This document shows, piece after piece, positions 1-6,100 of a stretch of 6,650 nt of DNA. The stretch covers positions 1 through 6,650 of the forward strand of contig JAQGHH010000161.1 of assembly GCA_028288945.1 (NCBI GenBank). Reading direction: 5' to 3'. Position 1 is the stretch's first letter. Every line of letters begins with the position of its first letter. The translations under genes and the position numbers were made by a program. Below the pieces are notes generated by a model. The model searched no databases. It saw nothing but the letters and a program-made list of their open reading frames with translations, and was not told the DNA's origin. Origin of the DNA: Phycisphaerales bacterium. GTDB taxonomy: Bacteria > Planctomycetota > Phycisphaerae > Tepidisphaerales > Tepidisphaeraceae.

Positions 1-126
1 CTCGAAGCGGCGGTCCGAGGGCGGGCGCGGGCGTGAGTGGCCGCTTTCCCCGTCGTCCGGCCCGTGGTGTGCCGGCGGGTCATGCCGGGGGTGTTCGCCT
101 CTGCGATGCCGGGCGGATGCGTGCAT
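1..126 (-). CDS. Possible 5' end of a further gene, running off the left edge
   Basis: Downstream of the MORN-type gene, two minus-strand frames remain open to the window edge. One starts at the ATG at 126-124 (MHASARHRRGEHPRHD), with a stop a few codons upstream; its product is His/Arg/Pro-rich. The other has an ATG at 83-81 (MTRRHTTGRTTGKAA) and is open further upstream. Both have a high share of G/C in third codon positions, so base use does not decide between them. Neither has a Shine-Dalgarno sequence I would trust. The stretch could also be plain non-coding, GC-rich DNA. The remaining bases to 183 show no convincing terminator. Confidence 0.18.
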   Translation of the reverse strand, partial: MHASARHRRGEHPRHDPPAHHGPDDGESGHSRPRPPSDRRFE

Positions 127-183
127 GGTTGAACAGTAGCGTGATCAGCGTAATCCCAACAACCGTATTTCTTGACAGAGGGA

Positions 184-870
184 TCACGACGCTAAATGCC
201 TGGCGATCCCGGGCGGAAACGTACTCGCCGGTTTATTGTCCTGCGACCGGAACGGCGGGAGCGTCGGGTCAGCGGCGGCAGCTTTCAGGTATTGCCGCTT
301 GGTCACTCGCTCGCCACCGACGTGGTATTTGGGGTAGCCGCGACGTAAACGCCCCTTATTGTTCCATTCACGCTCGATACCATGAAGACCGCCGTCGCGC
401 CAGTGCCGCTCGATATAGACGCCCTTCTGGTCTTCTTCGAGCCACCACTCGAAGCCGTGGTGTCGGCCGTTTTTGAGGTGCAGGACCTCGCAGAGATACA
501 CCTTCCCGTCGTCACGCCGTTGTCGCCAAAGGTCGATGCCCGTTCCCCGGATCATGCGGTAAGTCCCGATCAATCGCCCCCACTGGTCCCACTGCCTGGT
601 CGTCCCGTGCGGCAGCCCATCGACATACGGCTCGGCCGACGCAAGGAAGTCTGCGTCGAACCACCAATACTCGATCCCGTGTTTCTTCCCGTCTTTCAGG
701 GCGTATTCGTGCTCCGGTCCCCCGGTCTCAAAGAAGCGGCGGACGCCGACGAGCGCGCCCCCCAGCCGGTATTCCGCCTCCTCCTTGCCGCCGCTCGGAG
801 AACGCTTAATGATGCGCTCTCGCGCATTGGCCGGGATGTATGACTTGTACAGTGGTCGTTTCGCGCTCAT
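184..870 (-). CDS. MORN_2-type (YwqK-like) repeat protein
   Basis: The protein has 228 residues and is soluble, with no signal peptide or membrane segment. It has a basic N-terminus (1-35), a short segment ending in VRRFFETGGPEHEYAL (43-58), and then four copies of (D/N)-G-x-x-H-G-x-x-x-x-W at 60-70, 84-94, 134-144 and 159-169. A fifth, degenerate unit may lie near 107-117. This motif is that of the MORN_2 / YwqK-like repeats, which form an extended beta sheet. The C-terminus (about 178-222) contains HVGGERVTKRQY and DPTLPPF, a Pro-rich tail I believe recurs in relatives. YwqK-like proteins are often labelled 'toxin-antitoxin antitoxin', but no partner toxin is visible here, so I do not assign that role. 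The start is the ATG at 870; the upstream GGGAAGA, 9 nt before it, is only a weak ribosome binding site. Confidence 0.82.
   Translation of the reverse strand: MSAKRPLYKSYIPANARERIIKRSPSGGKEEAEYRLGGALVGVRRFFETGGPEHEYALKDGKKHGIEYWWFDADFLASAEPYVDGLPHGTTRQWDQWGRLIGTYRMIRGTGIDLWRQRRDDGKVYLCEVLHLKNGRHHGFEWWLEEDQKGVYIERHWRDGGLHGIEREWNNKGRLRRGYPKYHVGGERVTKRQYLKAAAADPTLPPFRSQDNKPASTFPPGIARHLAS
364..693 (-). repeat. MORN_2-like repeat block in the protein at 184-870
   Basis: This is a protein-level repeat covering residues 60-169. The four clear units share G, H-G and an aromatic W at fixed spacing: D60-G61/H64-G65/W70, D84-G85/H88-G89/W94, N134-G135/H138-G139 with W142/W143, and D159-G160/H163-G164/W169. 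The gap between units two and three is longer (about 50 residues) and contains a weaker unit. The DNA copies have diverged. Confidence 0.7.
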
Positions 871-896
871 GGATGACTGTCTTCCCGGCTATCCGT

Positions 897-1154
897 TTAG
901 TCCGTGTACTGGTAGTAGAATACGCCGCGTTCCGTATCCACCCAGACCCTCGGCTGGTGGCTTCCAGGTTGACCGCCCTCCACTCCCGTGCGAATGGCCT
1001 CCGGCGTGAACCATGAAACTGGCAACTCGCGCGAAACGGCCCTTGGCCAACTACTCTTACCGGGCGGCTTCAATTCGGTCGGCAGCCGTCGTTGAGGGTT
1101 CTTGCTGTTGAAGGCATCTAGTACGGCCTTTACTGCTGGATGACCGCACCGCAT
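897..1154 (-). CDS. Hypothetical 85-residue protein
   Basis: I do not recognise this protein. It starts with MRCGHPAVKAVLDAF, a short probable helix, then a Pro/Arg/Lys-rich middle (20-45). It ends in RVWVDTERGVFYYQYTD (69-85), which looks like a beta hairpin and recalls the 'VWVNT-x-S-G-V-Y' motif of some bacterial small proteins. There is no signal peptide or membrane segment. The ATG lies inside the last codons of the zinc-ribbon gene in another frame (25-bp overlap), with no Shine-Dalgarno, so translation would depend on coupling. It is the only Met in the frame, and the first 8 residues share DNA with the other gene. The 26-bp gap to the MORN-type gene suggests one transcript. It could be a genuine small protein, or the tail of an older, longer gene. 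Confidence 0.55.
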   Translation of the reverse strand: MRCGHPAVKAVLDAFNSKNPQRRLPTELKPPGKSSWPRAVSRELPVSWFTPEAIRTGVEGGQPGSHQPRVWVDTERGVFYYQYTD

Positions 1155-1519
1155 TCAGAACAGCAGCCATGGCTGGCGCGCAGGTCGTACCCGCAATGGA
1201 AGCAGGTCTGAGGCACGAGCCCTTGTGCCAGAAGTTCGGCTTGGAGCGCGAGCCGGCGCGTTCGATTCGAGAAGGCGACCAATCTCCACACCGACACCAT
1301 GTTAATCAGCGTCGCGACGGGGAAAAGCCAGCTTCGTTCTATGCGCATGATGAGAACCACGGCGGGCGCAAATGTCGGGAGCGCCCGCAGGACTGCGCCG
1401 AGAACGTAGCGCCGGTCATGCAACATGCGCTGGCGGCTCCGCCGCATCAGTTCCTGTTGCTGCTTTCGTGGTAGGTGAAAGATCTCCGGCTCGAAATCGA
1501 TGGGGCTGCGGCGTCGCAT
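1130..1519 (-). CDS. Small membrane protein with C-terminal zinc ribbon
   Basis: The protein has 129 residues. A basic, glutamine-rich cytoplasmic N-terminus (1-38) is followed by two predicted membrane helices (about 39-58 and 63-83) joined by a very short turn, then a basic helix (about 85-100). The C-terminus is a zinc ribbon with C106-x2-C109 and C120-x2-C123 around the GYDLR motif; C119 is an extra Cys. This 'CGYDLR...C-x-ECG' ending recurs on many small membrane proteins of Planctomycetota (recalled family knowledge). Both termini should face the cytoplasm. Its function is unknown; the zinc ribbon might bind protein or nucleic acid. I kept the first ATG although no Shine-Dalgarno precedes it, because a TACAAT box lies 10 nt upstream. 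The next Met is residue 25. The gene overlaps the following one by 25 bp. Confidence 0.8.
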   Translation of the reverse strand: MRRRSPIDFEPEIFHLPRKQQQELMRRSRQRMLHDRRYVLGAVLRALPTFAPAVVLIMRIERSWLFPVATLINMVSVWRLVAFSNRTRRLALQAELLAQGLVPQTCFHCGYDLRASHGCCSECGAVIQQ

Positions 1520-1529
1520 TCGTGAAGAA

Positions 1530-1535
1530 ATTGTA
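1530..1535 (-). promoter_or_regulatory. Candidate -10 box (TACAAT) for the zinc-ribbon gene
   Basis: The minus strand reads TACAAT, one mismatch from the sigma-70 consensus, ending 10 nt before the ATG at 1519. A transcript from it would begin only a few nt before the ATG, giving a leaderless or nearly leaderless mRNA. That agrees with the lack of a Shine-Dalgarno sequence there. There is no recognisable -35 hexamer at 16-18 bp, so the call is tentative. Confidence 0.35.
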
Positions 1536-1547
1536 CGCGGTTATCCG

Positions 1548-1566
1548 GGGAATCACGATCATTCCC
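1548..1566. promoter_or_regulatory. Inverted repeat in the gap before the zinc-ribbon gene
   Basis: GGGAAT (1548-1553) and ATTCCC (1561-1566) form a perfect 6-bp inverted repeat with a 7-bp spacer. One more C-G pair (1546 with 1567) is possible past a bulged G. It begins about 22 nt after the metallopeptidase stop. It has no T-run, which argues against a standard terminator. Its centre falls where the -35 region of the TACAAT promoter candidate would be, so it may be an operator or activator site. Confidence 0.35.
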
Positions 1567-1587
1567 GAACTCCACGCCGGGCTTGGC

Positions 1588-2925
1588 TCATTTCGTTTCC
1601 CCCAGAAGCTTCCGCACATCCTCGGCGGCGGGGGACTTGGGGTGTTTGCGGAGCCCTTCCTGAAGACGCGTCCGTGCCTCAGCCTTTTTGCCTTCCGCGA
1701 TGAGCGCGCGGGCGGCGGACAGGGTGGCGGGGAGGTCGTCCACATCAACCATGATGCTCACTTTCCCCGGCTTGAGCCCGCGGGGGAAGCCGCCGACGAT
1801 GCGGGTGCCGTCCTTGAGGATGGCGACGATGGTCGGCGACTTGGTCACGTCGGGCTCCAGCGCCCACTTGGTGCCCTTGTCCTCCCCGACCGCCTTCATC
1901 GCGCGCTTGAGGAGCGAAGGCGGAAGCCAATCTTCCGTCGCGGCTTTCAGCTCGCCTTCGTTCGCCGCCTTAAGGAAGGCGTCGAAATCCTCAAACGTCT
2001 GCTTCTGCATCGTCGCGCGGGCCAGGTAGCTTGTCAGCGTGGAGACGGTGGCGCGGGCGTACAGGTCGACGGTGGGATTTTTCGGCTGATCCAGCCACCA
2101 CTTCGACCACTTCTCCTCCATCCCGTTGAAGCTCCCCAGGTGCTTGTTCCACGCCTCGTCCCACGGCTTCTTGCGGCCGATGTCCACGAAGACGGCGGAG
2201 AAGGAGTCACGGTATTTGCCATTTTCGCCATGGATGAGGAAATGGACCATGGACCAGGCCTGGTCGTAATTGTCGCCGGAGAGCTCGAAGCTCCATTGCG
2301 CGTGGGACATGGCGGCCATGTCGGGGATGTGCTTGAAGCGGCCGGCGTTGATGCCCTGCTGGATGGCCGCCAGCCGCCTGGGCCGGATCACGCCCGAGAC
2401 GAACCCGTCGCCGGTGAAGAGCGCCTCCCCGAAATACTCGGCGATCCCTTCGTTGAGCCAGGGCGGCAGATCGCCGGCGATGACCGCGTGGGCGAACTGG
2501 TGAAACCCCTCATGCTGCACGACGTGCCACGTGCCGCCGTTTTCGTTGTCGACGGCGATGGCCATCAGCCGGGATTCCTGATCGTTGAATTCAAACACGC
2601 CCGCCGACCCCGGTAATCCCCCCGCGGCGTAGTAATCGCGCCGGTTGCTGAAGAGATAAAACGGCAGCCGCTCGCGAACCGCGCCCGAAAACCCTTTGGT
2701 GCGTTCGTGGTACTCCTCGGCCATTTTCGTCATGCGCAACGAAGCCTCCTTCACATCGTCCGGCGGCAGGTCGCTGTGGATGATGTAATACTTCGTCTCA
2801 TACGTTTTCATCACCGTCCGGCCGGGCTTGCGCACGACCTGGGCGCCCAATAGTGACGGCAAGAATGTGAAGACGCAAAGCCCAAGCCCGAGCACCGCCC
2901 GGATGAGCGGTCGTGGGGAAATCAT
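1588..2925 (-). CDS. Exported zinc metallopeptidase, DUF1570 / peptidase MA-like
   Basis: The protein has 445 residues. The N-terminus is a Sec signal peptide: a basic start (RPLIR), a hydrophobic core (about 11-26) and a likely signal peptidase I site after Leu-Gly-Ala28. The early part contains YYIIHSDL (46-53), the short beta segment usual before such domains. The active site is HEGFH (138-142), an HExxH motif whose two His bind zinc and whose Glu139 is catalytic. WLNEGIAEYF (156-165) follows 16 residues later, and Glu159 is the likely third ligand, as in gluzincins. The region around 208-280 (SHAQWSF, YDQAWSMVHFLIH) matches the helical part of DUF1570/MA-like proteins. The C-terminus (about 398-441) is a TPR-like helix pair. 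Family and catalytic type are well supported; the substrate is unknown. A periplasmic or cell-surface protein target is an inference. The nearest upstream gene on the strand is the kinase, 213 bp away. Confidence 0.88.
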   Translation of the reverse strand: MISPRPLIRAVLGLGLCVFTFLPSLLGAQVVRKPGRTVMKTYETKYYIIHSDLPPDDVKEASLRMTKMAEEYHERTKGFSGAVRERLPFYLFSNRRDYYAAGGLPGSAGVFEFNDQESRLMAIAVDNENGGTWHVVQHEGFHQFAHAVIAGDLPPWLNEGIAEYFGEALFTGDGFVSGVIRPRRLAAIQQGINAGRFKHIPDMAAMSHAQWSFELSGDNYDQAWSMVHFLIHGENGKYRDSFSAVFVDIGRKKPWDEAWNKHLGSFNGMEEKWSKWWLDQPKNPTVDLYARATVSTLTSYLARATMQKQTFEDFDAFLKAANEGELKAATEDWLPPSLLKRAMKAVGEDKGTKWALEPDVTKSPTIVAILKDGTRIVGGFPRGLKPGKVSIMVDVDDLPATLSAARALIAEGKKAEARTRLQEGLRKHPKSPAAEDVRKLLGETK

Positions 2926-2930
2926 GATGT

Positions 2931-2938
2931 CTCCTTCC
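2931..2938 (-). promoter_or_regulatory. Strong Shine-Dalgarno sequence of the metallopeptidase gene
   Basis: On the minus strand the sequence reads GGAAGGAG followed by ACATC and then the ATG at 2925-2923. That places a near-consensus ribosome binding site 5 nt before the start, and it fixes the start codon. It is the only clear Shine-Dalgarno among the genes whose starts are visible here. Confidence 0.8.
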
Positions 2939-2973
2939 GCCGACGTGTAGACCGACGATGCGCGGGTCGAAAG

Positions 2974-2987
2974 GTGCCGGTCGGCAC
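2974..2987. promoter_or_regulatory. Short inverted repeat, possible operator or leader hairpin
   Basis: GTGCCG at 2974-2979 and CGGCAC at 2982-2987 form a perfect 6-bp inverted repeat around a 2-bp centre. It lies 49 bp upstream of the metallopeptidase ATG. The 2-nt centre is too tight for a stable RNA loop without opening a pair, so a DNA site for a dimeric regulator is at least as likely. A 6-bp arm in GC-rich DNA can occur by chance. Confidence 0.3.
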
Positions 2988-3003
2988 AAATGATCCCGCG
3001 GCG

Positions 3004-3034
3004 GCGCCCCCGCCTTATGTCCGAAAGGGGGCGC
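3004..3034 (-). promoter_or_regulatory. GC-rich hairpin, 8-bp perfect stem and 15-nt loop
   Basis: GCGCCCCC at 3004-3011 is the exact reverse complement of GGGGGCGC at 3027-3034, with 15 nt between. It lies about 105 nt after the kinase stop and about 79 nt before the metallopeptidase start. No U-tract follows it on either strand. It could be an RNA structure that slows or ends kinase read-through, a protein binding site, or a leader element of the metallopeptidase mRNA. The pairing is certain; the function is inferred. Confidence 0.45.
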
Positions 3035-3138
3035 GAATCACCCCAAGTGATACACGCATTTTCCGCGTCAGTTGCAAATGCGACCTGTTAGAGGCGGCAA
3101 CTATCTGTTCGGTCGGCCTGAAATCTGTCCGCCCTCCG

Positions 3139-6100
3139 TTACTCCGATGCCCGTGTCGTGGGGTTTGTTGCCGGCCGGGGCGGCGAGCTTTGGGCCCATA
3201 GGGTTCGCTGCCAGCGCTCGGCTTCGTCGGGTTTGCCCCACGCCTCGTAGAGTACCGCCAGACGCCGGCGCACTTCCATGGAAGCCCGCATGGAGTCGGA
3301 TGCGGTTCGGGGCGGGTTGGCTTTCAGGCCCGTGAGAGCGCCCAGGAGCAAGGTCTCGCCTTCGGCAAATTTCTTCTGCCCCGCCAGGCTGCCGCCCAGC
3401 CTGCATTTTGCCATCAGCGCGTGCCAACTGTGCGGGTTGTCCCGCTCGAAGATTCGGATGGCTTCCCGGAGCAGCACCTCGGCGTCCGGATAGCTGCCCT
3501 TGTCAACCAGAATGCCGGCCAGTTCCGTAAACGGGGCTACGCCATTCCGACCGTCCGGCCCGAATGCCGCGAGCAGATCATTGAGTGCGCGTCGATCGAA
3601 GAGCCCGACATCCCGGCAACATTCGATCAGTTCCATGCCGATCCGGTCCACGACGGGGTCTTGATCTCCCAATTCGTGGCGGGCTTCGGCGAGAAGCGCC
3701 GCGAACTCCTCCTCCGCCGCCATGTCGCGGTGTTGCATGCGATGGGTTTTGGCGATCTGCATCCGCGCTTCGAATACGCCCGCCGCGTCGTTCAATCGGC
3801 GTCGGCCCTCGGCGACCGCGCGGGCCTGGCGTTCTGACTCGTCGAGTGCATCCGCGTCGCGCAGCGCCACCGCCCACGCCATTTGGTCATCCAGCGCCGG
3901 CGCGGAGTCCGCCGCCCCCGCATCCGCCCACTTGCGAAACTGCACCTCGGCCTGGCGGGCCGCTCGAATCCCGGCAAGTCGCCTTCGGGCATCGGCCTTG
4001 ACCGGGTCGGGGTCCACGAGTTTCCGCGGCGTGGTTCGCTGGAATTGCTCGATGAGCGATTCCGCCTCGTCGAGTCGGCCTTGGCGGGCGCTGAGGGTCG
4101 CCCTCATTAGCAGGATGGATTGTGACAGCGGTTCGGGCGGACCGTTTGGCTCAAAATAACCGGCGCTGGCTTCCTTAAACAGCGACGTCGCTTGGGCATA
4201 GCGACCCTCGAGCGTGTAGAGAAATCCCAGACTGGTGATCCCCTGTAGCGTCAGGGGGTTGCGGTCGCCAAGCGTCCGGCGGCACGCCTCCACCTGCCGC
4301 TGGAACAGCGGCTCGGCTTGGGCGTAGTGGAACTGTTCGCGGTAAAGCCTGCCCAGGTAGTTGGCGATTCTCAAGGTATCGGGATGATCCTTTCCCATTT
4401 TTTGTTCCGCCAGCGCCAAGGCTTTTTTTAACCCTGACTCGGCTTCGGCATACCGTCCCTGGTCGCGCCGCACGGCGGAGAGATTCGTCAGGGCGACGAT
4501 TGCCTTGGGGTGAGACTCCTGTCCAATCCTCTTCCACCCGTTCAATTCCCGGCAAAACAGTGCGTCCCCCTCATCAAGCCTGCCCTGGGCATCGCAGACG
4601 ACCGCCAGGTTGCCGATGATCGTCAATGTGCCCAGGGAATACTCCCCCTCGACCGCGATCGAGCGGGGCAGTGTGTCGGACAGGAGCACTTCGGCATCGG
4701 TCATTTGTCCGCGCTCGGTATAAACCGCCGCGAGGCTTACGGCTGCGGTGATGGTACGGGGATGATTTGGGCCGAGCGCTTCGCGGCAGCCGTCAAAAGT
4801 CTCCCGGAATATCGCCTCCGCCGAGTCGACCTTTCCCAATTCATCGTAAACTCGCCCCAGTGAGTCGGCTCGTGAAAAGGTCAGGGGATGTTCGCGCCCC
4901 AGAACGGATCGTGACGATTCGAAGGCCTCTTCGAAGAGCGGCTTGGCTTCCGCATACCGCCCCTGGGCAAGATACAGCCGCCCCAGAGAGCTGAGGCTTG
5001 AAAGGGTTCCGGGGTCTTTGTCACCCCGGGTTTTTCGCAGCCTTTCCAGCACCTGTTTATTGAGCGGTTCGGCCTCGGCGGTGCGTCCAAGCTGTACGTA
5101 CAGCAAGACCAGTCCGTGCATCGCCCCCAGCGTCGTCTCGTCATTCGCCCCCAACAGCCGCCTCGATTGTTCGAGCGCTTGCAATAACAAGGTTTCAGCA
5201 CGGGCGAAGTGGCCCAGGGCCTGTTCCGCGGTGGAGAGGTTCTCCATTAGAACGATCTGGTCATGTTCGACGATGTGGGCGGACTGCCCCACGGTGAGCG
5301 CTGTGTTCCATTGCTCGTAGGCTTTGGAATATTCTCCGAGATCGTAGTAGGCGCGCCCGATCGAACTACGGATGGGGATTTCGATCGCAGGGCGTTTGGC
5401 GAATTCGGTCCCGACATGAGCGGCCGCACGGTCTAACGCCTCGCGGATCGTGAGCTTTGGGTTAACAGGATGGTCGGGGCCGGCTTGTGCGATCGGGCTC
5501 GCCAGTCCGAGCACTTGCTCGCTGAAGAATCGATTGATGGCGATGACGGTAGCCGCTTGCTCGTCGGCGCGTTTCCTTTCGGCGTTGGCCTTGTCGCGTT
5601 GGAGGTTGGCGGCGGCTTCGGAACTGACGGCGCGGTCGCGGTCATTTTTGGCGTGCTCCTCGGCGTGCCTGGCGCGGACGGCCTGCCAGGTGCTCGCGGC
5701 CGTCCCCGCCGTCAGCAGGGCCGCGAACCCCGCCGCCGCGGCCAGCGACGCCCGGTGCTTGTGGGCGAACTTTCTGAGCTTGTACGCGGCCGACGGCCCC
5801 CGCGCTTCCACCGGCTCATCTTCCAAATACCGTTCAATATCGCGTGCCAGGCCGTTGGCGGTCTGATACCGGCGGTCGCACTCCTTCTCCAACGCCTTCA
5901 TCACCACCTGATCCAGGTCGCCGGTCAGCAGCCGCTGCAGGCGTTTGGCTTCGGTCCCCCGGCGGGCGGAGATCTCGGCGCGGGCGGCGCCGGAGCCGCT
6001 CAGCCGCGTGCTGGGGCGGGGGGGCTGCTCTTCGCGGATGCTCTTGAGCATCTGCGCCCAGCCGGCCTCGCGCAGCCGCTGGACTTCCAGCGGCGTGGTG

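Larger units (their letters stand above)
2926..3138. other. Intergenic region between the kinase and metallopeptidase genes
   Basis: These 213 bp lie between the kinase stop codon and the metallopeptidase start. I see no plausible coding frame on either strand. The region holds two inverted repeats (3004-3034 and 2974-2987) and the Shine-Dalgarno sequence of the downstream gene. Neither hairpin is followed by a T-run on the minus strand, so a classical Rho-independent terminator for the kinase is not evident. The promoter for the metallopeptidase should lie here. I found only weak -10 candidates, such as TATCAC at about 3047-3052 on the minus strand, and none with a good -35 at proper spacing. 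Confidence 0.6.

Noticed and set aside
172..198. TTGACA with TAAATG on the plus strand as a promoter
   Set aside because: The spacing is about 15 bp, the -10 matches poorly, and it would drive transcription antisense to the MORN-type gene with no plus-strand gene to serve.
33..476. A 147-codon plus-strand open frame at the left end
   Set aside because: It is antisense to the MORN-type gene, its product is Arg/Ala/Ser-rich without motifs, and there is no ribosome binding site.
184..1154. The 85-residue gene and MORN-type gene as a toxin-antitoxin pair
   Set aside because: No toxin fold or catalytic motif is visible in the 85-residue protein, and the antitoxin label of YwqK-like proteins is only a name carried by similarity.
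1372..2616. A 414-codon open frame on the plus strand
   Set aside because: It lies antisense to the metallopeptidase and part of the zinc-ribbon gene. Its product is low-complexity (runs of G, R, V, L, H, D) with no domain, and it mirrors the codon bias of the minus-strand genes. The opposite strand has a signal peptide, HExxH motif and strong ribosome binding site.
3017..3052. Weak -10 boxes (CATAAG in the hairpin loop, TATCAC near 3050) as the metallopeptidase promoter
   Set aside because: Neither has a recognisable -35 at 16-18 bp. TTGCAA upstream of TATCAC is 19 bp away and weak.
3101..3427. A 108-codon minus-strand frame overlapping the kinase 3' end
   Set aside because: It is almost entirely out of frame within the kinase coding sequence, its product is biased in Arg/Gly/Pro, and no family is recognisable.
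3997..5382. The 126-bp periodicity as a DNA tandem repeat, satellite or CRISPR-like array
   Set aside because: The period is seen in the protein pattern. The DNA of the units is diverged, with no identical direct repeats or spacers.
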